DNA from: Hygrocybe punicea
Lineage: Eukaryota; Basidiomycota; Agaricomycetes; Agaricales; Hygrophoraceae
Direction: 5' to 3'
Assembly: GCA_963556145.1 (NCBI GenBank)
Contig: OY744461.1
Coordinates: 1,116,001 to 1,180,000 of the forward strand
DNA: 64,000 bases
Positions 32,650 to 43,644 of this stretch are shown here, piece by piece. The notes beneath the pieces are model-generated. The model saw only the letters and a program-made list of their open reading frames with translations, had not been told where the DNA came from and made no database searches. A program made the position numbers and the translations under genes. Within the stretch, counting starts at the first letter, position 1. Each line of letters starts with the position of its first letter.

Positions 32650-33760
32650 AACCTGAGCGCAATGACGAATCTTAATTGAAAGAAGCAGCTGGGAACTTGA
32701 TGCATACAAACCGGATGTCCATCATCGCAGTTCCCTCTGCCTTTCCATTCTTAATAATTGGGAGCTCGAAATTGGAAGCTCGAAATCTGCGAGACCTGAG
32801 CACCGGTGTCCCACAGACACCAAACATTCAGAAACTCCTGGCGCGGAGGATTGTTCGCGTCGCTATCCGGAGTGACGACAATCGATGCGCCGATAAATGG
32901 AAGACAGCGAACTGTATTGATTCAGCCAGGTCGCCGTGTAGGGCTCAGGAAATTTGCCATCGGGGAAGGTGTCCTTGGCAAGCTTCCTTAAGCGGCGTCG
33001 GCGTTCTTTTGCGACTTCATCGAGAGCTTCGCTAGGCTTGGGATTGGCCACGAAGGTGGACTTGTACGGAGGAACCGTTTCAAGACTTCTGTCGGGAGGT
33101 CTGGAGACTACTGAAGGGAAAAGGTTACAGCTTGGTAATGATGAGATTCAAGGAGAGGTTCACGGTTCAAAAGTGCTCGGCGCCTCTTGCTGGCAGACTC
33201 ATTCACCTCTTTGTGCTTGCGGTCCTCCTGCTGTTTGACAGCCTCCAGAAGCGCATTGGCAGAAACAGACGTAATCCCGAACTCTATTAGTGCAGCAGCG
33301 AGAGCGTCTACGTCCACCAGGTAGAGCGAAGGCACAAGAGTTGGCGGTGGTGGGAGATTCATACCTGGTAAGGGTGTTCGGCCCGCCGCCGAAAACCGGA
33401 GTATCTGTTGGCGTCAACTTACCATATCTGTCTGCGCCATTTCTGGAATCTCATCCCACTCCGATGTCGAAAAGAGCTAACGAAGAAAGTGGTGAGACCT
33501 CAGCGCTCAGCTCTAAAGAAGTTCAGACGGTCAGGCACTTCCCCTGTATCAGTCCATGTCTGCTTCTCATTCGGTGCCAGTGTAGAGGGAAGCTTGAAGG
33601 CGATCTTGACCCATGCATTGTTAGACTCAGTCTTCGACCCATGATACATGCATGATAACGCTGCCTTTCAAGTTTTCCCTTGATGGTCTTGATGGCCCGA
33701 CGGCTGACGCCATGCTCTTCTTTATCGCTGGCATGTGTTCCCTCTATCATAGGCGGCTGA
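32650..33760 (-). CDS. Unresolved gene with a DTGAQ motif (possible aspartyl-protease-like)
   Basis: Several minus-strand pieces look coding but do not join cleanly. At 33,630-33,500 a frame reads WVKIAFKLPSTLAPNEKQTW...EVPDRLNFF; at 33,362-33,195 NLPPPPTLVPSLYLVDVDALAAAL...; at 33,105-32,930 VSRPPDRSLETVPPYKS and a basic helix ...AKERRRRLRKLAKDTFPDG; at 32,900-32,780 FIGASIVVTPDSDANNPP...NVWCLWDTGAQVSQI. The last has Asp-Thr-Gly followed by Ala-Gln, as in retropepsin-like or related acid-protease folds found in mushroom proteins, but a second half-site is not visible. The phase between pieces fails at two points, so either introns are mis-set or the gene is broken. Function unknown. Confidence 0.35.
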
Positions 33761-34127
33761 GCGCTGATCTAACTACTTGGTGTGGATCCACATATTTCGA
33801 GATTCGGGGAAATTGGAGAGGAACGGCTGACGTGCAGGGACGGAGAGTCGCTGCCTCTCGCTTTTTCTATGCGATTTCTCTCTCGTCTCAACATTTGAAT
33901 TCGAGACGGGAGATAGTAGGCATAAAATGCGGTTTGCAAACACCAACCGCGTGTCCGAACTACTCGTGCACACTCCTCGGTGTCGCCGCATTGTCCAGAG
34001 CGAGGGGAGCCGACTGTACGGCCTTATCGATGAACAGTACACACCTTCTCAACGTGTCCTAAAACTTCCTATACTCAGGCCACATAAGCTGCCTTGACGC
34101 AATCCCACTTTCCTCCCAGGCCTCATC

Positions 34128-34639
34128 ATGAGCATTCGATCCGGCACATACACTATTATCAACGTCCAGTACCGCAATTTCGCGAACCTTCCAAGTTCCA
34201 ATGATCAAGAACAAGTGATCTGTACAATCGGTTCAAATAGGACAGATCATGTAGTTACCGAAGCGGAGCAGGTCTGTACATGGATTCTGATTTTTCTGGG
34301 TTTCGGCACAAACTGATAAGTCCTTTAGTGGACTCTGACTTATCGAGAAAACGAGCGTTACTTGATCCAGAATGTCAAGTTTGGAAGTTACGTTCGAGCT
34401 GCCGCCAATGCTAAGGAAGGTGAAGATGTTTATTCCACTTCCGACTTCAAGCAATCTTGGTGGAAGATAAGGAAGTCAGCAGACGAACAGTACTTGTACG
34501 TGAGCTCGGACCGTCAATCGTGCATATTGATTAATCTTGTAATTGCCTTTCGTGCAGCATCTGCCCCCTAGATGACATCAACCTGTGCTGGAGCCTCCGA
34601 GACGAACGCGACGGCACTGCAGTAAAAGTGCAACTATGA
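34128..34639 (+). CDS. Small beta-trefoil (ricin-B/CBM13-like) protein, 130 aa
   Basis: Three exons fit without a break: 34,128-34,271, 34,329-34,495 and 34,558-34,639, with introns GTCTGT...TTTAG and GTACGT...TGCAG, giving 130 residues. The start MSIRSGTYTIINVQYRNFA, the later ERYLIQNVKFGSYVRAAA and SWWKIRK segments show three-fold-like repetition of a hydrophobic strand, an Asn or Arg turn and an Ala, typical of beta-trefoil lectin-like proteins of basidiomycetes. There is no signal peptide, as usual for the cytoplasmic fungal lectins. Ligand unknown; a protease-inhibitor trefoil (mycocypin type) is an alternative but the sequence does not resemble it closely. Confidence 0.6.
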
Positions 34640-34829
34640 AGTCTCTACCTGAAGTTCTGATTACTCTTTGCACACAGGTCGAACTTCAACCTACGCGTAC
34701 GGACAACCGCTGTTTATGGACGGTATTTTAGTTTCTACACGTAACAACACTCTCATATTCTGACCGCACACCATCTAGATATCATCCTACCCACCTCTAA
34801 ACAACAAAACGTTCTCATTTATTGACGCA

Positions 34830-36500
34830 TTGACAGTATGCTTGGGTCTGGCTGAGCCAACGTCGGTCCTCAGTTCGGTATTCCGCATCATGCATTGTTT
34901 GATATGCCCTTTTCGTAGGTCCGGCAAGGGAGACTTTCCTATTTGGATGGATCTGGACGGGTTGCCGCCTTCCTCTGTCATACGTTTTCTGGATCCTGTT
35001 CTGGTGGTTTTCAGTGGCCGCGTCATCGCTGAAGCTCGTGTGCCTAACCTGACCAAGTCGAGTACCGGAAGACTCGTTGCATCCTTGCGTGTAAGGAATA
35101 TGACGGGGTGAGTAAGAAACAGATTAGTTCCTTGTCTCAACTTTTTTTATCTCGAATTGTAGATTTTTGAGTTTCGCCACATCCGTACTGCAGAACAAGA
35201 AAGTCCAGGTGGTATTGGAAGCTGAAAGGTTCCATTTATATTCCGATATCGCGAGTGAAGATGAAAACCAGGTATTCCGGATGGCTAAGACCGTGACATT
35301 CCGAGGCATGCTTGGTTATTTTTTTTAATCGTTTCGGAGAGCTTGAGTTTCCATTTCTAGGCTTTGATTCTTTCCGAGGAAGAGTGCATCTCAGTGACGT
35401 CAGGATTATCGGGAGCGATGATCACGGCGAATATATGGACGCAACGGCTGTCGCAATCATCACCAATGCCTCTCCCGTTGATATCACAACTTCCGTTACA
35501 GTGAGTGTGTATTATCGTCATATCAAGGTACGAAAGCCGTGTCTCCCGTTATTCTCTTATTCACTCAACATTTCGGACACTCAGATTGGTTCTGCGGTTT
35601 TAAATGTGAGGAATAACCGTTGTTTTATGTTTCATGCGTGGTTCATATATTCGAACTAACCAGGGACTTCGACTCCGACATGACGCCAACAAACTGCAGT
35701 TGGCATGGAAATTTCAGCTACCGAAACTTGCAAACGAAGATGTGCAAAATTTTCTGAACCGTTACATTATGTCAAGAGAGGATATTCCAGTCTTACTCCA
35801 AGTGGACGACATCTGCCCCAATATCTGCAATCATCCATTCGATTTGCCATCGCTTGATGTCATTTCATACATTCCAGGACTCAACTCGTGTCCTGTACAT
35901 TGTGTCGATGCTTACCTTGGGTTGGCCATTTTGTTAAAGAGAACAGTAGCCTTCGTATTCGAGTTTGGTGTGTTCAGCCCCCCACCCCCCCCCCCCCCCC
36001 CCCCCATTGTATATTCCACAACTTATTATTGTCTTCCACCCTTGAGAAAATCCCCTGGATGCTCAATTAACGATTCGACGCATCGAACTCGACGCTTTTG
36101 TCCAAAGAAAGCGAATAGTCACGGTCAAGCACACCTTCGATTCTTTCATCATTCCAGTGCGTGGCGTCACTTCAGTTATCTTTCACGTCCCTGAGGCTGA
36201 CTTAAAAATACCAGGGTAAAGGCAAAAAGCGAAGCCCGGAGATTCAAGATGCCAGTCTCGTCCAGGGATATCTGGAGGCGCTTCAGCGAATCGCTCGGAA
36301 AAGTGCCACCTTGGATGTCGATGTCACATCAGTCTCGGTCTGGCGAGTCACTGTTTATATCATTTAATCTAATCTATTACTTACGCCATTGCAAGCAGTG
36401 TCAACAAATTTCATTTGGACGACCTGAAATTCCATATGAAAGAAGTTCCATTCCAGCAAGTATTGAAAATTTTCGAATGCAATGTCGACGGCTGATTTAT
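34830..36500 (+). CDS. Multi-exon hypothetical protein (possible DUF3712/Tag1-like repeats)
   Basis: Plus-strand exons can be followed: GDFPIWMDLDGLPPSSVIRF... to ...SLRVRNMTG ending at a GTGAGT donor (35,108); FLSFATSVLQNKKVQVVLEAERF (from about 35,163); FDSFRGRVHLSDVRIIGSDD with AIITNASPVDITTSVTVSVYY (35,360-35,525); LRLRHDANKLQLAWKFQLP...NFLNRYI (35,665-35,800); and after an intron with a C homopolymer, LTIRRIELDAFVQRKRIVTVKHTF...IFHVPEADLKIPG (36,060-36,215), then a shifted frame ...QDASLVQGYLEALQRIA. The repeated pattern of 'V..I.N.SP..I' beta-strands resembles DUF3712 proteins attached to fungal vacuolar or plasma membranes, but no membrane segment is seen. The frame change near 36,217 is either an intron or a frameshift. 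Start and end are uncertain. Confidence 0.45.
35978..36005. repeat. C homopolymer run inside an intron
   Basis: A run of about 27 bases, almost all C with a single A near its start, sits just after a GTGTGTTCAG donor region and before the acceptor near 36,046. Such runs are prone to replication slippage and to sequencing error; its exact length should not be trusted. Confidence 0.9.
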
Positions 36501-36591
36501 ATGTTTGTCTTCTAGTGTCCATATTAGATTGTAAAAATAAGCCTTGATATGGGACTGCAAATCGGCCTTGATATGGGTATATACGCTAATA

Positions 36592-36995
36592 GTGGGTGAC
36601 TTTCCGTAGGGTATAAATAATCTCAGAAACATTGATTACAACCACAAGTGGTAAGTAGACCCTGCCGCCGGATTGCCGCAAAGACCCCGGAAAATAATTT
36701 GAGCTCCGACAGCCTAAAACGACAGCATAAACGCAACTTCAAAGAAGGGGTTCGCGACCCCATCTTTGGATTAAAACTATTTCTAGTAAACTAGCCGAGA
36801 TCCTCAGCACTCAAATTTACCCGATGGTGCCTGTGTGCTGCACTCCGATAGTTATCTAACCCAAACTCAACATAGAATTGACCAAATAGGATGTTTAAAA
36901 GTGTTTGCCCAGCTGACTCAGCACGGGGTTCCAGCTCCGATTGGCACCGCGTTTATTACTCGACACATAAATAAGTCTTACGGAAAGTCACCCAG
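36592..36995. mobile_element. 404-bp Tc1/mariner-like MITE
   Basis: The left end GTGGGTGACTTTCCGTA and the complement of the right end (CTGGGTGACTTTCCGTA) form an inverted repeat of about 17 bp. A TA dinucleotide precedes (36,590-36,591) and follows (36,996-36,997), as expected for Tc1/mariner insertions. No transposase is encoded. It lies between the hypothetical gene ending near 36,500 and the gene starting at 37,294. Confidence 0.65.
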
Positions 36996-37293
36996 TAGGA
37001 ATTTTCGGTGGGGTGCTATGCCCAATACTTACTTGCTTGACTTCATTAAATTACCAGCGTGAGTGTCGAGGTGACATCGTCCTCGGGGTAGCTGGTTGTG
37101 TGTCGAACAGCCATTAAATTATCTACCGTAGTATCAAAACCCTTTCTGAAGGTAATGCAGTACTATAGTACTTAGGCCTGAGACCAGAATTGGTAATGAC
37201 AAAAAGGGAATGGTCTCCCTCGCCAAGACCGGCCTAATTTTTGGCATTCTTCACAATGGACGGTAAATAATACGCGTCTAACGCGTCGAAAAA

Positions 37294-38657
37294 GTGTTCA
37301 AGATATACGCCATGCACCTCGCAGGAGGGCCTTTGGCGGGACCGCCTTTGACACCACGAATTCCAGGTCGCGAGCAGCGTCTCAAAGACATCCAAGACGC
37401 GCTCGCAGGTAGGCCAGTTGCTTCGGAGAGGCCACCAGTGGCAGTGAAGCCACTTACAGGCCGCGAGCAACGTCTCAAACACATACAAGACGCGTTGGCA
37501 GGAAGGCCAATTATCTCGGAAAAGTGTTTCTCGACGCAGAAAAAAGAGCATATACTGTCTGTCCCACCATCGCCGTCCGAGTCTGTGAAACCACTTACAA
37601 GCCGCGAGCGGCGTCTCAAGGATATCCGAGATGCACTCGCAGGAATTCCCGTGTCTTCGGAGACGCATACATCCAGGTCGAACGGAGCGCATATACCGCC
37701 AGGCCAGCCAGGACCAGTGAAATCGTTCACAAGTTGCGAGACGCCTATGAAGGATACTCAAAATACTTTCTTCAGGAAAGAAGTGGGTTCTGGGTCGAAA
37801 CCCGCAGATGTTTCGACTATTTCCACCAATAAACGCCCTTGCTGCTCTTCTACACCCGACTCGGAATCACCACCCACTGCAAAACGTCGCCGTCTGTCAA
37901 GCTCACTGGAGTTGACTGCGAAGGTCCCGTCATCGCACACCCATCTAGCCGCCTCCGTGTCAACACAGACGAATCACACACAGTGTTCTACTACTTCGTC
38001 CCTCCAATCCGAGGGGCTATCTGAGAAGGTACGCAGTTACAATAAATTGTTGCCTTCATGACTCACTAGCAATGGCAGGTTCCATATCGAGTTGCCCCAA
38101 GGCAGCGAAGCGTAGAGAGTCACATAGACGTTTTCTTTGCTCGATATCCGCTGTTCCCATATAAACCATCTAGGGAAATGACGGCACAGTTTCATCGCAT
38201 GTGCAAGTTCTTTAAACGAAAGTGTATTGACTTTGACGAAGAGGAGGCTCGTGGGCTTTTTAACGATGCCAAGGCTCAGGAGTTTAATGCCATTTACGGA
38301 ACCGATGTTGAGGACATCATGTCCTGGCAGAGCCTGTGCAGAGACCTGGGGATTGTCCCGATACCCAATGGACTCGAGGAGTGTCGAGATGTCAGTAGCC
38401 TAAGCCTCCTTTTCGTGCAGTTGCATTGACCGATTTTGCAGGTGGTAGCGATGACGCACGTCAATATCGTCGATTTGGTCGAAATACGACGTTCCGCTCA
38501 ACCATTGAAGTTATTCAGCTCTGAGGCGGATCTGAGCGACTACACTCTACGCTTCAGGAAATTCTATCCCAAAGAAAATGCTTATGCAGGCGGATTGCTC
38601 CGGTTTCTTCTGCGGCAAATACTTGATCCTTCCAAAGGTACACGCAGGCGTTGCTAG
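37294..38657 (+). CDS. Basidiomycete-specific protein with N-terminal LKDIQDALAG repeats
   Basis: Three exons: about 37,294-38,028, 38,079-38,390 and 38,442-38,657, with GTACGC...GGCAG and GTCAGT...TGCAG introns; the start is uncertain (an in-frame ATG lies at 37,309). Exon 1 has four tandem repeats of 30-46 residues with the core REQRLKDIQDALAGRP, the fourth degenerate, then a Ser/Thr/Lys-rich tail with KRPCCSS and KRRRLSS. Exons 2-3 encode the conserved domain: DVFFARYPLFPYKPS, FHRMCKFFK, FNAIYGTDVEDIMSWQSLC, THVNIVDLVE and FYPKENAYAGGLLRFLLRQI. I know this domain as widespread in mushroom genomes, usually as uncharacterised protein. Function not known. Confidence 0.65.
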
Positions 38658-38659
38658 GG

Positions 38660-39800
38660 TCGTCTGCTGTGAGGACGTATTCGCCGGAATGGAGTATAAT
38701 TTAGATACATCACTTACCCAACGCATACGATTTGTGAATAATGTTAATATGTGTGATATCTCCTCTGTTGTTGTGTAGCGGCTTGTCCTTTCCTGTCCTT
38801 TCATGTCCCAAACGCCTCAACTTGCTCGTGTGTTTGGAAGCTAACTGAAAGATGTCGTCTAGACACGGTGCTTGTTGAAGTGTGGTATATTTAAAGAACA
38901 GAGTCGTGGATATCCTGTAGAGTGGTTGTTGTGTTAGGATATAGCGATGCCAGTGTTGCGGATTGGAGCGCTGCCATTTTAAGCAATTCCGAGAAGCGCA
39001 ACCGGAGAGCGTCCCCTCTCCAATACGGCAGACAACGACAAAACTCCGTTCAAGTTCGGCATGGAGATATGAACTGTGCTGAGGCAAAACAACTCACCAA
39101 TCTGTACAACGTAACTTCTGTCATCGAACTTACAATGACCTTCGTTCTTGCTGTTGAAAAACTACGATGCGGTCCAGATAGGATCGGCAGTAGCTTGATG
39201 TACGACTCAGATTATTGATAAACAGATCCTCGTATGAGCTAGAATATCTCCAGATGGCGGTGGAGGGTGAGAGTTTGTGATACTGTGTTCACACTGAGGA
39301 GTAGTTTGGAATCAAGGATCATCGGCACGCGGGGGCACCATTGGACAAGAATGGTTTTATACTAGGAGAGAAGGTGTGAGATTCGGTTCCATTTCGATGA
39401 GGACCAAGGTACTTCGAGGTTTGCCCGCAAGACCGTGAAGTCGTCCGGCCAGAGATCGACAACATGTTTGAGCCTCAGAACTTCGATGTAGTCAATATTG
39501 ACGCCAAGAGACTCATCGCACGGTGCAACCGCCTGATGGGTCAGTGTCGACTTGAAGTTAGTCGCCCCACACATCCGGCTGGTCCAATGGGACTGTCAGA
39601 TATGGTAGCGGTGGTAAATGTTATCTTATCTCGCTAGTAAACAAAGTTTGGAACTGTACAGATCCAAACGCCACAATTGGCCAAACCCGACACTTGCAGC
39701 CAACAATTCCAACCAAGTTTTTTCGCTGACCACAGAACTTGTGAGTGATATTCGATTATTTGGTCTCGAAATTTCCCTTGATTAATAAAATTCCTACCTA
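38660..39800. other. Intergenic region without a confident gene
   Basis: Open frames exist on both strands, such as a 70-codon minus frame at 39,574-39,362 (VLRLKHVVDLWPDDFTVLR...), but no start, splice chain or recognisable domain supports a gene. The last 150 bp are the presumable promoter of the uS15 gene. Confidence 0.4.
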
Positions 39801-39809
39801 GAATTCACC

Positions 39810-40451
39810 ATGGGTCGCATGCACGCACCGGGAAAGGGCATTTGTGCGTCTCAATACTTGAGGGACAGAATTTATTCTCGATTTCACACCATCTTTGCAA
39901 TCCAGCGTCCTCTGCTCTTCCATACCGCCGGGCACCCCCTACCTGGCTCAAGACCACCCCAGACGACGTCGTCGAGCACATCATCAAACTAGCGCGCAAG
40001 GGTCTCACACCTTCCCAGATCGGTGTCACTCTCCGTGACTCGCACGGTATCCCCCAAGTGCGTTTCGTCACTGGAAACAAAATCCTCCGTATCTTGAAGT
40101 CCCAAGGTGCGTCGTATACTGCTCCGTCCTTTTCGCAAAACTCAAAAACGTTATTCAACATCAAATATCTCTTGAAAAATGTGTTTCGTTTGTCATTTGT
40201 GATTTTATCACTCCTTTTGTTTGGGGATAGGATTGGCACCGTCCATCCCAGAGGACCTTTGGCACCTCGTCAAAAAGGCGGTTGCGGTGCGCAAGCACCT
40301 TGAGACAAACCGGAAGGACAAGGACTCCAAGTTTCGCTTGATCTTGATCGAGTCTCGAATTCACCGTCTCGCTCGCTATTACAAAACTAAACAGCAAATA
40401 CCCCCGACTTTCAAGTACGATTCGGCGACAGCTTCGACACTCATTGCTTGA
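39810..40451 (+). CDS. RPS13: 40S ribosomal protein S13 (uS15)
   Basis: Three exons, 39,810-39,843, 39,906-40,106 and 40,231-40,451, total 456 bases and give exactly 151 residues, the usual length of eukaryotic uS15. The protein starts [12 protein letters not shown], continues [54 protein letters not shown] and ends [26 protein letters not shown]. It is a component of the small ribosomal subunit and contacts 18S rRNA and helps bridge the subunits. Introns have GTGCGT donors and CAG/TAG acceptors; the first one lies right after the start, common for ribosomal protein genes. It converges with the RBR ligase gene on the other strand (185 bp apart). Confidence 0.97.
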
Positions 40452-40635
40452 GAATGGTTATTGGAGTCAGACGGGGGTAGAAGGAAGGCAAGAATGTTCA
40501 GCCGAGGATATGTTTATCGTCGTGGCATGCAACTATGTCTTATGAACCGTTTATCTACTGAAGTGTGGATGAATCGGCATAAAGGAATTGAGATTCAAGT
40601 CGCAATCAAATGTACAGCAAAAGATAAGAACGACC

Positions 40636-43183
40636 CTACCGCCGTCTTCGTTTCCTTGCAGGAACAACGGCAGCAATCGGGCCACCAAAATTAACAGGGG
40701 GCGGGTTGTAACGCGCACCCCAGGCAGCTTGAAAAGGTATAGGTTGCTGCGCTGGTACCGCCATTCGGGGGGCGCCGAGATACGCAAGTGGATTCGGCGC
40801 TGCAACCGGCACGGGAGCAGGGGGAACAGGAGGTGGCAAGTCCACTTTGATTTCCTTTTCATCGACGTCTGGATGTTGCTGTTTGTAGTCAGCAAGGGCT
40901 TGCTTGGCGGCCGCCGTGACCTTCATGGTTGTGTGGCAACGGATCATCAGAGAAGTCATCAACATGGCGGGATATGGTGTGGCATACCTCCTCCTGGTGC
41001 CGTTGTTCAACTGGGTCCCACAATGAGCATGTCTTACTGGAACGGTTGACAGGAGCATGTGTCTGCGTATTCCCGAAATGATCATATCCAACGATTATTT
41101 GTCGGCAGATGTAACAAGACATGGTGTTACAATTCGGGCAGGTCATCTTATTGCACTGGGAATTAAAATGCTGTCAGAACGTGTAGCGATTCACGATGGA
41201 TATGTACGTACCCCCAGTTCTTTGATGAAAGCTGAATGCGACCAGAATTGTTGAACAACGAAGAAAGAAACACGAGGATGATTACGAACCCTTTTGACAT
41301 TTAGGACAGTTGCGCATCAGCGCTCGAGCTATTGGTAGCATTGGCTAGACATTCGACATGCATAATTGTTATGAGACGACCTACTCATTGCTTCCTCGAT
41401 GCTGTGTCGACCATCCAGATGTTTGTCTTCTTCCATCTCTGCAATGAATAACTTGAACATTGACGATTATCCAAAAAAAAAGCGTAAACGAACTAACCTT
41501 TGCAACTTTTCGGTAGGTGATTCTGGAGAGGCATCCTAAATGTCCTTCATCTTCGACACGAGTACAAAAAAAAGTCACCCACCAATTTCTTACATCCTCT
41601 GCAAGTGACTGCGGCACAGTCCGAATTCTCGCACCGGAACAACTTCTCCTGCTCGTTCTCGATAACGACCTTGTATTCGCAGAATGGACATTCTTCGAGA
41701 TTCTCCAACCCAGCAGCTTCGATGTCTTTTGTCTGTGTCACTCGGTCGTAGAGTTCCAGGAGCTTGGGACTTAGGAACCGACGAAGCTCAGACAAGGGGA
41801 ATGCCAATTTGCACCCGGACTGGTCCATGCAGACGAGATTAGGGTTGTGGGCACCGAGGAGACCTGATGCATAGTTGGTCATGCATGAGCTGCAGAACAG
41901 GTGCGCGTCGGGGCATTGGATCATCTTTTCCTACGCGGGGGGAAAGCGGAGACTTGAATTTGAATTCGCACGATGAATATTAGAAGAAAATACAAACAAA
42001 GGAGTAGGTTGCAAAACAGCACCCGCATTCGATGCCGTTATCATCTTCCTCGATTTCCTGCTCATCAGGGATTGTTGGTGCATCTGCTTTGGTGGCTTCG
42101 TTTTGCAGATGGAGGACCAGCCAATTCCGTTCCGTTTCCAAATCGGCGTTGACTTGTGCTTTGCCTTTGCCCTTTACCCGGGATGCCGTTGTCTTGGTTG
42201 AGTAAGGAAGGTTTCCACCTTTTTTCTCTTTATCAAGAAAAATGTATGTGGGGACGTATAAAGCATTATTGGCGAAAAATGTTTTTCGAACGTGTGGTTT
42301 CGGAATATAAGGGAAGTCCATGAGAAGTTGTTCCTAAACTCCATCACTTGATGAGAGTTGGAATAATGGATTACAAGGAGCTCACCAAGGACATATCAAT
42401 GTATTGCGCCCCTCCCCTGAAATCCCTCCCTTTGTCTGTATAATCTATTGTGGGATTAGACACGCCACCCGCCTGTTCATCCTGTTCGCCCTCGACTCTC
42501 TTTCGCTTACCCTTCCTGTCAACCTTGGGGTACGTTGGGTCTTCGAACAGCACGTAAAGAACAGTTTCCAAAGCATTGTTGTTTGTTGGAGGAACTTGAA
42601 GGTGCTTCGTGACCAGCGCGACGAGATGATCCAATTGCACATCTGGTATTATTTCGAGAACTTGAGCGACGCATGTGTCAATCGGATTAGCAATGGGGGG
42701 AGGTGTGATTGGTTTCATTTGCGGAACGGGTTCTGGAGTAACGACCAGAACTGGACCGTCGGGTTGGCGTGCTATAAGGTCGGAGGGATCTGGCGGTGGC
42801 TCGTCCTCACGTTGCAAGAGCTGATTCTCTTCATCTTCAGGAAGGAAAAGAGGGACAGGTGGCGTTTTGGTTTTCTTGGGAGACAAGCGGGTAATTGACC
42901 TGTTTACTGCAGAAGAGGTCGCGGTCGTGGACCCGGTGTTAGCTTGTAGTGGAACAGAACGAGGGGGAGTAAGACGTGATGGACCAGCTACCGCCATATT
43001 CTTTGCAGATAACTTGTTCAGTGGCAGCACGTCGTTATCTTCGTCTGTGTCGGTGAGCTCAATGACCAAGTCATCGTGCTTAGGGGGACGATTAGCTTTG
43101 TGGGACCTGGTACGGACCCTTGCGGTGGCAGGTTTTCGTGGTGAAGGTTCCGGTGAGGAAGATACTTCAATGACTTTGTCCAT
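40636..43183 (-). CDS. RBR-type E3 ubiquitin ligase (RNF216/TRIAD3-like)
   Basis: The minus-strand gene starts MDKVIEVSSSPEPSPRK at 43,183. The first exon (to about 42,389) is a disordered, Pro/Ser-rich region followed by a helical part; exon 2 (from about 42,329) carries FPYIPKPHVRKTFF and ECGCCFATYSF, the start of RING1, continued by MIQCPDAHLFCSSCM (41,930). The IBR has ECPFCEYKVVIENEQEKLFRC...CRGCKK (41,700-41,580) and RING2 reads NCPKCQKAFIKELGCNKMTCPNCNTMSCYICRQII (41,310-41,090), in pieces. GCNKMTC contains the active-site Cys that forms a thioester with ubiquitin. The tail is Pro-rich and ends KRRRR (40,636). The spacing RING1-IBR-RING2 with RNF216-like flanks suggests the RNF216 branch. 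Target unknown; the enzyme would transfer ubiquitin from an E2 to substrates. Confidence 0.85.
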
Positions 43184-43644
43184 ATTGCGAGAGCATGAAC
43201 AGCGGCGGCGCCAATCAGTGTGGACCGGACCGAAAACGGTGAGTCAAATTTATAGCGGGTCAAAGCTCAAGCTCAAGCTAGCGCTCAAGTTCCAGCCTCA
43301 ATTGTATTTTAATTTCTAGTGCCTTTGAGTTACGGTTTTATGCGTTATGGCTTATGGCCTATGGGTGTACAGTTACTGGACAAGTTGTGATTTAGTGTCG
43401 CGAATAATATTTTGTGACATAATGTGACTCCATCAGAAGCGTGACACTCTATAATTAGGTGACAAATAGGGCAGAATTCATTTCAAAACTTGTGGAAATT
43501 TGGAGTAAAGCTGATTATTTATCGTCAATCTGAACTGACAAGTACCACACCAGCCAATAGTCTGAACACCATCTCAATGCCGTCAGAACCACCAACAGCC
43601 TTTCACATTGAACATCAATGGATAGCCTATTGACGGGAAGTGGT

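Noticed and set aside
37234..37761. Minus-strand frame opposite the LKDIQDALAG repeats
   Set aside because: It is the mirror of a repeat-rich plus-strand exon that continues by splicing into a conserved domain; the plus strand is the coding one.
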